From positions 61,553,253 to 61,617,252 of the forward strand of contig CM065297.1 of assembly GCA_032871835.1 (NCBI GenBank): a stretch of 64,000 bases of DNA, in the 5' to 3' direction. Source of the stretch: Dipteronia dyeriana (taxonomy: Eukaryota; Streptophyta; Magnoliopsida; Sapindales; Sapindaceae). Of the stretch, positions 44,012-54,994 are shown one piece after another. The notes under the pieces are model-generated. The model did no database searches and was not told the origin of the DNA. It saw nothing but the letters and a program-made list of their open reading frames with translations. How positions within the stretch are numbered: position 1 is the stretch's first letter; every line of letters starts with the position of its first letter. The position numbers and the translations under genes are program-made.

Positions 44012-47000
44012 ATGACGAGCAGGTTGAAAGATTTGCTTAAAACTCCAGAGGGAGATTGGTTCAAGGGAAAATTGACCCGACATGACCATTTTAAAGCCCT
44101 CGTCTGTATAGACGATGCACTTAACCGGGTCCCTGAAGATTTTGCTGTTGAGGATCAGTGTCTGTTCATGGCCTCCTGTTTCAGGCATTTCATGTCGATG
44201 CACCGGGAGCTGAAGTTTTCGGGTGGTGTTATCCATCAATTGCTGTTGCAAAAGTTTGACCATGACGGGCCGACAGATGAGATGTAGTTCTTGTTAGGGA
44301 ACCATGTGGTTAGGTTTTCGAAAGTGGAATCTAGCCTCATCACCAGATTACGTTTTGGAGTCATACCGGACATGAGTATGTATGTTGCAGTAGAGAATGG
44401 CATACATCAACGGTACTTTCCTGGGCACAATGAGGTATCGTTGGATGACTTGAGGGTTGTTCTTACCCGCGGAGAGTTTCAACAGGCGTACGATGTCATG
44501 AAGTTGTGCCTCATTTAAATGTTGAACTAGATGTGATGGGGGTGGATGAGAGATTGAAGATTCCAGCTTGGCAGTTTCGGTTGGTAGAGGACCTCAATGC
44601 CTTCGATGCGTTCCCGTGGGGGTGCCCACGTCTATAGGCATTCTATCTTTTCATCCAAGCATGTGTTACCACGACGACGTGAGGAGAGACTCCAGTAGTC
44701 ACAGGGCGAGGTTGTACATTCCGTGGAGGGGTACAACATTTACGGTCTATCACATGCTCTTTTGGTAAGAAATTTGATTTCCAACATGTACATTAAATTT
44801 CGTTTCCAGAATTGTTTTGGATTATAACTGTACTTATCTTTGATGCAGATACTTGCTTTCGAGGTGATCCCCCAACTGGGCGTCGATTTCTGGACTCAAA
44901 GGGTTACAGACCTTTCTCCTCGTATGTTGAAGTGGGAGTTGACCAAACAACCTAGAGGGAAGAAGCTAGACAAGATTTTTAGTGCTAGGGAATTTATTTA
45001 ATTTGTTAATGGTATTATTACTTACTATAAGTAACAAAGACATTCATCTAACTAAGCTTTCAGATGTCTGCGAGGATGGAAATTGTGCCCACAGCAGTTG
45101 AGGCGATGGCATCGTACTTTGCAGGCCTAAGTAAGGGGGGAGCCCGTATATGTAGGATGACAGGGTTCACCTTCCTACTGTCCCTGATCCAACTATTAGT
45201 GCAGATCGTCCCGAGGAGGAGGGTGGGGGTTGGAGGTGTAGTGAGACGTAGCCTTCAGACCCAAAGGGTGCAGAATTTAGCAGCATGGACACTAGCGGAT
45301 CTGAGCCATCTCCTCGACAAGTGAGGTGTATAAGGGTTCGGTTTACCACCCTAGGACCTGGTGCAGCTATAAGGGATTCCCCTGCAGGCGTTGGACGTGA
45401 TGGGGAGGTAAGTTGAGATGGTAGTTTTGTTTTTATTAACAAGATCTGTTTATTGTATTAGTACTAACAATGTTGCATGATTTCAGGCCCCATGGGAACA
45501 TCCGTTCAACGAGTTACGTGAAGCCCTCCGAAAGAGTGAGGATGATAGACAACAACAACATCGGGAGTTACTGGATTTTATCTGGAAGAGTGAGGAGGAT
45601 CTACAACAACAACATAGGGAGGTTCTTGCATTGATCGGGGGCCTTCAGGGCTCCAAGACTTATATGTATCAGCATATGGAGGATCCACATACCGGAGGGG
45701 CAGTTCTGAAGAGTGGGGTTCAGTCTCCCCCTCCCACTCCCCTTGAGTAGCAGGCTCCCCCTCCCCCTCCGAGCGAGCAGCCAGCCCTCCCCCTCGAAGT
45801 GAGCAGCAGGCTTCACTTTCACCTCCGAGTGAGCAGCAGGCTCCCCCTCCACCTCCGAGCGAGAAGCAGGCTCCCCTTACCTGTCCGAGAGAGCAGCCGG
45901 TTCCCCCTCCCACTTGGAGCGAGCAGCAGGCTCCTCCTCCACCTCCAAGAGAGAAGCAGGCTCTTCATCCACCTCCCCTCGAGTAGCAGGCTCTCCCTTC
46001 CCCTCCGAGAGAGCAGCCGGCCCCCCCTCCCTCTCCCCCTCCCCCTCCCCCTCTGAGAGCAGCAGGCTCCCCCTCCACCTCCACCTCCCCCCGACTACTT
46101 CGATCCATCCACACATGTAACGAAGCTCTTCATCGCAGGACACCCCGACGGGAGGAGTTCGACAGCAGAGGCTTGTACTGAAGCGTGGTTGGCAGTTGAT
46201 TAGACTGTACACAGATCCGTGCCGACCTAAGAGGGTAAGGGTAATACTTGAGGGACCTGACCACGTATTTAATCCCTACGGACTGGTGTACGGTGACCAG
46301 TTGAAGGTTTACCGAGCCTTCAAGAAGAACATAAACGGGGAACTGTAAGTAAATTTTTTTGTTATTTAGGTGGCAGTTTTTCTTCTAATGAATTAAATAA
46401 ATGTGTAGGTGATGGAACATTAATACAGACGTGATGTTGATTTGCTAGAGCCAGTTGATGCTACATAGTTCCATCGGATGCAGACCAACTTCATGGATGT
46501 TGATGATGAGGTACGTAGGATCGTAAATTCTGTTTTCAATATTTTTTTTAGATGTGTAAACCTCCTAACACTTTATTACTTGTATATATTCCCTGCATAT
46601 GGACGCGTACCTCCATATTCTTTGGAAGCGTCAACGGGCTTTCCTGAATGTGTACAGTCAGATGGTCAACATATTGGATACGCAGGTTTTTATAAGTACT
46701 GAAATTAGTAATGATTACGCATGCTTATAGATTTGTATGGAAAACATTAATAATTTTGAGTTTGCGTTTCTACAGTCTTTTCTGGATCTCCAGTACAGGA
46801 AAATAATGCCTCGTGATTCTCGCGGAGAGATCACCTTGGCGCGGTGGAATGTTTTGAGGTCTTGGTGGAAGGATGACGACCTTACGATGGTGCTTGGTGG
46901 TGCCCCGATTGGATGCCATTTGTGGCACGAGGTTGACATGGTAAGTGTTAATTGGTTTACAATTACAAATATAAATGTCTTTGTACATCCTAACACCTGC

Positions 47001-47521
47001 TGTTTACGTTTACAGGTCCTGATACTGTGCAACATTAGGCGCCAACATTAGCTACTGGTGATTGTCGACCTCACATGCAGGAAGATATTCATAGTCGACC
47101 CCTCGAGACAGGAGGTCCCAGCGCATATCCAGAAGCAGCAGGTAGCCCCGTTGCGCTACTTTGTGTCCTCGATATTGCATCAGGCCGGGTTTCATACTGC
47201 ACGACCGGCTGAACTTGAGAAATTTGAGAAGACAAGTAAGCCCTTCTCAGTCAACGTGGTGCCCAAAAAACGTATCCCCCAGCAGAAGAAATCTTAAGAC
47301 ATTTTATAATAGTAACTTTGAGATTGTGTTATTATAAACCTAATGTTTTATTAACGCTTGTTAATATGTCCAACTGCAGGGGTAACTGTGGTCCCCACAC
47401 GTTGAGATTAATCGAGTACTTACTGGTGGACAGAGAGGATTTCGATTGGTCGGAAGACGATATGGGGATCATTCGGGAGAAGATGGCAATTGAAATATTT
47501 GCAAACTTCCGGCCCGTTTAG
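44012..47521 (+). pseudogene. MULE 2 DUF1985/Ulp1-like (C48 peptidase) gene
   Basis: This gene is predicted to have several exons. Exon 1 of the CDS (44012-44764) has the DUF1985-like domain: CLFMASCFRHFMSMHRELKF, FSKVESSLITRLRFGVIPD and later IPAWQFRLVEDLNAFDAFPWG. A donor GTAAGA lies at 44765. The next exon starts at 44849 (FEVIPQLGVDFW, PRMLKWEL). Then come an exon from about 45064, a Pro-rich repeat region (45749-46065), and RRDVDLLE near 46427. The peptidase domain begins RKIMPRDSRGEITLARW (about 46798) and CHLWHEVDM. It includes the His position in RRQH (47046-47048), the Asp in FIVDPS, and the Cys in GNCGPHTLR (47387-47389). The stop is at 47519-47521. In-frame stops at 44285-44287 and 47049-47051, plus frameshifts, interrupt it. 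The substrate is unknown; SUMO-like modifiers are the family's targets. Confidence 0.75.
45749..46065 (+). repeat. 30-bp minisatellite encoding a SEQQAPPPPP-type repeat
   Basis: About ten consecutive units of the pattern GAGCAGCAGGCTCCCCCTCC are spaced 30 bp apart. They encode a ten-residue Ser-Glu-Gln-Gln-Ala-Pro-rich unit. The second unit (about 45779-45798) is 26 bp long, a 4-bp loss that throws the remaining units into another frame. The minus-strand Gly-rich frames over it are shadows. It forms the linker between the DUF1985 part and the peptidase part of the gene. Confidence 0.9.
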
Positions 47522-47530
47522 ATTTATGTA

Positions 47531-47626
47531 GTAATTCATTTGTATATGTACTAATTCTTTTGTATATGTACCAATTCTTTTGTATATGTACCAATTCTTT
47601 TGTATATTTACCAATTCTTTTGTATA
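47531..47626. repeat. 20-bp tandem repeat between the convergent MULE 2 stops
   Basis: Nearly identical 20-bp units (TTTTGTATATGTACCAATTC) repeat about five times. They begin 10 bp after the Ulp1 gene stop and end about 115 bp before the transposase stop. TGTA-rich text could serve as polyadenylation upstream elements for the plus-strand transcript, which is an inference. Confidence 0.9.
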
Positions 47627-47740
47627 AAAATGTTTACATTTGTATTTATACAAATCATATTTAAATACAATTGCATTTCAGTTAATGAACAAGTCATACG
47701 AGTTCAAATTATCATAATGTCATCATGGTAACCCCTCAAA

Positions 47741-50499
47741 TCATTCCATGGTGGAATCTCTAGTAGGGCATGTCTGTCTGTTGTGACCAATTGTATGACA
47801 GATACTACACTTGCATCTGTATTCCTCAGGAATGACTCTTCTCGGACATTCATTAGTCAAAGTTGGGTTAGAACATCTCCTCGAATTATGCCCTGGTTTT
47901 CCACATCGTCTACAATTCTGTGTAGTTGTTCTCCAAAGATGAGATATGGCGTGAAGCCTTCGGGCGGCCTGCTTGTCTCCTAGAGCTTGGATTCAAAACG
48001 ACTCTCTCAGCGATGTCAGATGGCACAATCCAAGTGGAAGGATATCCAACGGGCATAATAGGAACCGAATACACATCAATAAGTGTTTGTCACTTGTAAT
48101 AGTCCGCACACAGGGATGTGAAATCCATGTTTCGATCCCTATAAAAACATTGAAAACGATAAGATTCACGTTTAAGTAATATTAACCGTAGACAAAGTTG
48201 TATGATGTACCTTGCGGCAGCGAGAGCGTGAGAACATGGAAGAATGTCCATTTGGAATTTGTTGCATGTGCAGGTCTTCGGGGGCTAAGTCAACGGTCCA
48301 CTGTTTTCCAGCCCGTTTCACCGAGAATATGTTCCAGTCAATTGGATTAACGGTCATAAAATTACACTTATCAACACGTTTTAGGATCACAAGATGTATT
48401 GCGTCGGACAACTGATGACTTATGGATTGTGCAGCCCTATGACTATCGTGAAACCAACGTTGTAGCATATTCCTAATGAACTCTACCAAAGTCAACATAG
48501 GTAGTTGCCGTGCAAATTTTAGACATGAGTTTATGCATTCTGCTGCATTTGTTGTCATGACCCTATACCTTCTGTCGGAGCAGTGTACACGGGACCACTT
48601 GTGTGGAACGGCATCAATTACATATTCATATGCATTCGGATGCAAGTTTCGTAACTCTTCCATATGCCAGTTATATTGCAATTCGGTGTACAATCGGGTT
48701 TCTTTATCCATTATTGCGGCAATATCCTTTCTATGATATCGCTTCTTAATATTTTCATAAAAGTGCTAGCAACATATGGTATGGGTGGCATAAGGGAACA
48801 CTTTAGAAATCCCTGCTTCAATGCTTGCATGTCGATCAGAAATGAAAACCAAATCATCTATATGGCCAAAGGCACCTTTCAAGCAATCCAAAAACCACTC
48901 CCGTGATAGGTTGTTTTTCGAGTCACCGTACCCAAAAGCAATTGGATAAACATGTTCATTCCCATCTTGTGCAGTTGCAACAAACATTGTGCCATCGAAT
49001 CTACCCTTTAAATGGGTACCATCAAAGGCAATAACTGGACGCATACACCTCTGGAATCCTCTGAGTGAGGCACCCAACGACATGAAAAAGTATATAAATT
49101 TACCATTCTCATCGCACAGTAAGTCAGTAATCATTCTGGGATTTTGTTGTTCCAACACGTAACCGAATGATGGTAGCAGTTGGAAGCTTTCCTCATATTT
49201 TCAATATGTAAGTGACAATGCATAATCAAGGGCTTGATGTGCCTTACTGTACATTATTTGGATGCCATACATTGTTTTCATGTCGACGATTATGTCCTTC
49301 AGACGCATTAGTCGACCATCATGTTGTTGTAATCTAGGTGCAACCACTTCTCCAATTATGACTGCACTAGCTTGTCGATGGCGGCAGTGAATTTCCTCCA
49401 ACGGACAAGTGTGTTCGTTGATAAAACTTCTTAATTGAAAGCATGTCGCTTCATCTCTCCTAACCGTACTTAACTTCCACGTACAGTTGTCTATCAAACA
49501 AACCAGATGTAATATTGTCTTATTCGACCTTTTCACCTTCCACTCGAAGTTGTGCCGCATTGTAAAATGCCTAGCCAATCTCTTCAAATCCTTTTTAGTA
49601 GGAAAAATTTGACCTTTATATATCATGTTGATAGGTTCATGTTCTATCAAGTTCCTGCTTCCACTCATACCAAACGAGTATGATTCTGCTCATAGAATAA
49701 CCCACGTTTTGGCATTCTCAAAATCAGCTGGAGTTACATCAGGCCGGACCTCAGATGTCCCAGCTATATCTACTGCAGTGGAACTACATCTGTGTACACG
49801 TCTTGCAGGTCTTTCCTTTTTGAACGGTTCTTCATCTTCCTCATTGTTCGCTACATTATGTACCAGATGCAAATTTGGCTCATTAGCCACCTCATGAATT
49901 GGTAAGTTATGAGGTTCATTGTTTTGCTCATTGTTCATGTCATTGTACATCTCATTGTATTGGTGGTTGTACTGCCCAGCATTCATTTCAATTTGACAAC
50001 CGAAATCATCGTCCAATTGAGCTCCAACTATATCACCATGGTCGGCTACTTCCGGTGGGACACCACATAGGTTTTTCCTACCGTCAATCCCACTTCTTTC
50101 TGTGAACAACTGGTTGCTTCCGCCTGAAGATCGAAAATGTTGGGTGTTATCATAAGGAGGGATTTCTTCACCGATGACACCTCTTGCAGCCTTCTCAATT
50201 AAACTGACACATACTTGAGGGATCACCCTATCTTCCCCTAGCATAAACAAAACATCGTCGTCATTTCTTATAGATGTGTGATATGTTGTTCCGGGAACTA
50301 TTGATATAGAGTGTAGATCAACAATGTATTTGTTCACATCGTACTTCACAACGGTTTGTACGATCGACACCAGCTCTTCGTAAGTCATATTTCTGGACAC
50401 ATACATTCCTTGGTTATCGGAACCAAGAAACCTCTGACTTCCATCAGGTAATTGCTCACATCGACCGTTGTAAGATATGACTAATCTAACCTGATCCAT
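47741..50499 (-). pseudogene. MULE 2 MuDR-type transposase, nearly complete
   Basis: The gene starts at the ATG at 50499 (MDQVRLVISYNGRCE), 4 nt after a predicted splice acceptor. I prefer it to 50538, which would be inside the intron. Domains in order are the PB1-like region with MTYEELVSIVQTVVKYDVNKY, an acidic Asn/Glu linker, the MuDR DNA-binding domain (49201-49668: HLVCLIDNCTWKLSTVRRDE), and the DDE domain (48766-49158). The catalytic residues are AFDGTHLKG, FISDRHASIEAG and the Glu in NAAECINS (near 48547). An intron at 48139-48210 follows, then two knuckles (CRRCGKPGHNSRRC and CKCSICHTIGHNRQTC), with the stop at 47741-47743. In-frame stops near 49690, 49200 and 48765, plus a few near the C-terminus, prevent translation. 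The protein would bind the ends and move the element. Confidence 0.85.
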
Positions 50500-50503
50500 T
50501 GTC

Positions 50504-51465
50504 CTATGAAAATCATCATCAGAAACAATTATTAACAAATAAAAAAAATTACTTTTACAATTATTAAGAATTACACAAATTTCTCAACTGTAATGGATCG
50601 AGAACATGTTCTTCGGGATCAAGCTTTTTTTTGTAATGGATCGAGAACATTTACAAACGGATCGAGCTTTTTGGAAAGGGATCGAGAACATTTTCTAAGT
50701 GATCGAGTTTTTCTCAAATGGATCGAGTACTTTTTATAAGGGATCGAGAAATTTTTCAAGGGTTCAAGAATATTTTACAACGGATCAAGAACTTTTATAA
50801 CGGTTCGATTCGAGAACTTTTATCGAGGGATCGAGAACTTTTATCAAGGGATCGAGAATATTTGTCAAATTATCGAGAACTTTTTATAACGGTTCGAGAA
50901 CTTTTAACAAGGAAACGATAACTTTTTCTAAGGGATCGAGAATATTTCTAACGGTTCGAGAACTTTTTTAAGGGATCGAGAATATTTGTCAAATTATCGA
51001 GAACTTTTATCAAGAGATCGAGAACATTTATCAAGGGATCGAGAACATTTTCTAAGGGACCGGGAACTTTTTCTAAGGGATCAAGAACTTTTTTAAGGGA
51101 TCGAGATTATTTGTCAAATTATCGAGAACTTTTATAACGGTTCGATAACTTTTATCCAGGGATCGAGAACTTTTCATAAGGGATCGAGCATTTTTTTTTT
51201 GAACATTTTTTCAAATAATCGAGTTTTTGTTTTTAAATAAACGAAACCTCGTTCCAATATAAAATAAGCTCAATTCATCTTTAAACATTCTCAGTCACAC
51301 AAGAAAAAACCTTGGATCTTTTCAATGTTCATACATGTTCTTACAAAGACGAGAAACAACATATATTATCGAGGAATGGATACATTGTTAACCCACACAT
51401 AAATGAATACAAAATATCTAAAATGCATAAAAGAAATTTAGGTAAAGATCATAAATATTTGTTAC
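50504..51465 (-). other. Predicted 5'-UTR intron of the MULE 2 transposase gene
   Basis: On the minus strand the donor is CTAGAAG followed by GTAACAAAT (51465). The acceptor is TTTTCATAG (50504), followed by GACA and the ATG. Confidence 0.6.
50590..51200 (+). repeat. Degenerate GATCGAGAAC array (MULE 2 right)
   Basis: About 25 units, such as GGGATCGAGAACTTTTATC and GGTTCGAGAACTTTT, have spacing of about 20-22 bp. They are in the same plus-strand orientation as the left array, unlike MULE 1 where the arrays are inverted. The array lies entirely inside the predicted intron 50504-51465. Confidence 0.88.
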
Positions 51466-51693
51466 CTTCTAGTATAGAATCTGGAGAGAGACGACTTTTT
51501 TAGAGAGAGAGACGACTTTTTCAGACAGCTTTTTTGGGAAGATACCGACGAGTTCATAAAGTTACTTTTTAAAAATTAAAGTTCATGGGTAATTTGGGTA
51601 GTTCACCATAATAGGTGTCTTTTAAACTTAAATTATTAAAAGGGTGATATTATCACAATACACGTTAAAAAAGGTGACATATCTCACCATTTC

Positions 51694-53319
51694 CACTCTC
51701 GAAATATGGCTTTCGGTAAAAAAAAGATCATCTGATCTGACAATGAGAAAAACCATTTTGCAAAAACGATTTCATATTGGATAAGAAAATTATTGGTTAA
51801 GCATTGTGACTATTCACAACAATATATAGTGTCATTTCATAAAGGGCGGTATATTTTTATAAAGGTTGTTTCATTTCTTGACATATATGTATTTTCTTTA
51901 ATGGATATGTTCATTAAAAAAAAACATATATCTTTTAAATGGATATGAGGATGTCTATAAATATGAATTGCCTATAACCATTTAAAACCAATAATTTGCA
52001 TTCTTTTTCTCTCTATATAAAATAAACGGTGTTTAAATTTTTCGAGTACAAAACACTGAATTGTGTTCAATGGTTCTTTAAGTTAATTTGAAGTACTGCT
52101 ACTTGAAGAACGAAATCTTTTCCATTTTAAAAGACAATTGTTCACGACCTTAAACATCATTTGTAGAAAAAATAAAATTGTCTTAAGGAAATTATGAACA
52201 TCACAAGTCTCAATATAAAACCTTTTATAATTATGTTGCTATTTGAGTTTCTTCCGATATAAGTTTATAGCAGACACAACATAGAAAATAACTATACAAC
52301 TTCTGAACCTCACACGCTGTCGGGATGTGGTAGTAACTGTCAATGAAAATGCATAGAAAAGACTATAAAGAGAATCAATCAATACACTTTGGTCATCATA
52401 AAACCAAACAATCGAAGTACGATTAGGTGGCAAAGTTTAGTTAATTAATGAATGTATTAATCTTTCATTATGACTTTGCGTAGAAATGTACGTACATGTT
52501 AAAGGATTTTTCGTACTGAGTTTGACAAATATTACCATTTTGACTTTTGATAGATCGAAGTTTCCATATATGCCACAACAGCAACATCCAAATAAATGCA
52601 GTTTACTAATTAACAGGACTACTTGGTTATATGTAGACCACTCATGATCATCAGAGCAAGAATTTTCAATTACCACATATATAACACGGCAATTACCAAT
52701 CTCTTACTTGTAGAGAAAATGGTTAATGGATCGGTTAATCACTTAATTGGAAGATTTTATATATTGTTAAATTTTATTACAGTAGTCAGTCCCTTGTAAG
52801 AAAAGGAACAAAATGTACCTACTCATTAAGGAAATTCTCTCATTTTGGACTTTCTTTTCCTCCTCTATTTTACACGTAATTAATAAGTACTGTTTTACAT
52901 CCACCTTTTATCTACATAAATATTCTAATCAATTAACCTAATTAATTAAGTCACAATCAACTCACATTAACTGTGATTAATTTGACAAGTATTGGGTTCA
53001 TGTTAATATATATTTGCAGTTAGTACACTTATTATAGTTCAAAAAGTAAATACATTTAATTTTTAAAGATACAGCCACACAGGAAGTTATGCATTAATAA
53101 TGTACTAAATCAATAAATATGAATTTTTTTTATTAGTTGTCATAATCTAAAAACCCATTTGAAGAAGTAAAATATTCATATCAAATGATAGTGTAAGATA
53201 TATAGATAAGGACATGATATGGCAATTATAAATCAAATCATCTCAAGTGGAATCAAATCATTGTTACTCCATTTTTATTAATTAATTACAAATTTTTTAT
53301 TTTTGTCTTGATAAATACT
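51694..53319. other. AT-rich intergenic DNA
   Basis: No domain-bearing frame, tandem array or RNA gene was recognised. The short frames at 52239-52676 have no recognisable domain. Confidence 0.6.
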
Positions 53320-53329
53320 CTTGCTCGTG

Positions 53330-54448
53330 TGTTATCACACTAAAGAATTGGTGTTGTTGAGAGCTGATTGCCAATTTCCTTCAGCAGAGATTTTAACCAT
53401 ACAACTTCAGTAACAGCCTGAGCTAATGATCTATACTCAACCTCACAACTAGACCGAGCAGCCACTTTTTGTTTCCTAGAACTCCAAGACACTAGATTAT
53501 TGCCAAGATACATCCACAACCCACTAGTAGATTTTTGATCATCAGGCTTGCCAAAGTAAAGTTGTTGGAGTTGCAAGGTATTGGCTTAGTTTATTAACAG
53601 CAAATGAAATATCTAGTCTAGTTAAAGTGAGATATTGTAGAGCTCTCACTGTGCTTCGATATATAGATGGCTCTGAAAATGGCTCACCATCTGCTTGAGT
53701 TAGTTTAGTACATGTACTTATTGGAGTTGGATATGCAGTACAATCAAACAACTTGTCCCTTCTGAGCAAATCAGTTGCATACTTGCTTTGTGTCAAACAT
53801 ATACCTTCTGCAGATCTTGTAGCTTCAAAGCTAAGATCTTTAAGAGTAGAGTTTTTGTTAAGATCTTAAACCACTTGAACAAGCAAGTCTCTATTGTTTC
53901 CGGTGAACAAGATATCATCAACATAAACCAAAAGTAAGATAATAATGGTGTCTTTCTTTAAAATGAACAATGAGATGTCTACTCTCGAATTAACAAAGCC
54001 CCAAGCTTCCAAGGCAGATTTCAATTTGTCATACAAAACTCTTGGAGCTTGTTTGAGACCATACAATGATTTAATCAACTTACAAACATGTTGAGGATGT
54101 TTTGAACTCTCATAATCCTCTGGATGCTCCATGAAGGCTATTTCTTTCAATTCACCATTTAGAAAAGCATTATTAATATCTAATTGCTTGATTTCCCAAT
54201 TGGGAATATCTTAGAGACAGTATAACTCTTATAGTAGAAGACTTGACCACTGGACTAAAAGTCTCCATAAAGTCAATCTCAATTGTTTGATGAAATCTTT
54301 TGGTAACAAGCCTAGCCTTGTACCTTTGGATTGTACCATCTTGATTGTGTTTAACTCTGTACGCCCATTTATTCCCCACTACGTTCATATCAGCCAACCT
54401 AGGAACAAGAACCCAAGTCTTGTTTCATGTAAGAGCAGCAAATTCTTC
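53330..54448 (-). pseudogene. copia 3 reverse transcriptase and partial RNase H
   Basis: From right to left, MDEEFAAL and NKTWVLVPRL-like text precede the frame 54173-54397 (GNKWAYRVKHNQDG, YKARLVTKRFHQ). The frame 53866-54150 follows with [10 protein letters not shown] and LLVYVDDILFTGNN (the YVDD motif). The frames at 53340-53796 end in RNase H (KSTSGLWMYLGNNLVSWSSRKQ, ARSSCEVEYRSLA). A stop replaces the residue before CDN near 53340, and homology ends a few codons later. Confidence 0.85.
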
Positions 54449-54456
54449 ATCCATAG

Positions 54457-54690
54457 TAGTGGTGTAAAAATGGGCCGGCCGGTCCAGGAAGTTCACGGGC
54501 CGTGCTGGGAACGGCCCATGAAGTAAGAGGGCCAGGCCGCGGCCTGGCCCGGGACAGGCCGAGTGCCGGGCCGCTGGGAGGAGGCCCGGAAGGCCGGCCC
54601 GCTTGGCACGCCAATCCGGCGTGCCAGGCCTGTCGGACCGGTCTGGCGGACCGATCCGCCGGTCCGTTCGGTCCAATTTTTTATTTTTTT
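54457..54690. repeat. GC-rich subterminal region of the hAT, left
   Basis: GGCC, GGCCGG and GGCCTGGCC words recur throughout this stretch, in a background that is otherwise AT-rich. It mirrors 58045-58262. Such short repeated subterminal motifs are typical transposase-binding regions of hAT elements, which is an inference for this family. Confidence 0.8.
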
Positions 54691-54994
54691 TACTTTTTTT
54701 TCAAAAATCCTCCAACGGCTGGAATTGATTTCTAGCCGTTGGAGGAAACAAAAATTACCAAAACCTCCCTAAAATCTTTTAAATTATATTTTTACCCACA
54801 AATCAAATTTTTCTATAAATACTTACATCCATTTCATTTTCCATTAACTCTCTCTATCATTCTTTCAATCTCTCATTCTCTCAAATCTCAATCTCTAATA
54901 TATTCTCCAATTCTCTAAACTTTTTCATTCAATTTGGTTATTAATCTTTCTACAAAATTCTCTACATTTTCCACCAATACACCAAATTTTAAAG

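Larger units (their letters stand above)
42589..51693. mobile_element. MULE 2: Mutator-like element with Ulp1-type gene, no insertions
   Basis: This 9.1-kb element has the same architecture and orientation as MULE 1. The Ulp1-like gene (44012-47521) is on plus and the transposase (47741-50499) on minus, converging with 219 bp between their stops. The 13-mer GTTTAAAAGACAC is at 42645-42657 and inverted at 51615-51627. The outer right end is TCTCACCATTTCC. A candidate imperfect duplication, CTCAAAAAAT/CTCGAAATAT (8 of 10), flanks it and leaves the ends uncertain by several bp. Sequence divergence between the two MULEs is high, so they are different family members rather than a recent duplication. 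Confidence 0.85.

Noticed and set aside
45578..46212. Gly-rich minus-strand proteins
   Set aside because: They are antisense shadows of the 30-bp Pro-rich minisatellite; frames stay open only because of the repeat.
23650..51693. A composite macrotransposon formed by MULE 1 and MULE 2
   Set aside because: The two have different array units and well-diverged genes, and no outer duplication links 23650 with 51693.
42579..51703. Definite 10-bp target duplication for MULE 2
   Set aside because: CTCAAAAAAT and CTCGAAATAT match only 8 of 10 in AT-rich DNA, so it is kept as a candidate, not called.
54425..54772. Pro/Arg/Gly-rich open frames at the hAT ends (also 57989-58336)
   Set aside because: Low stop frequency is caused by the GC-rich subterminal DNA; frames run across the TIR into copia sequence.
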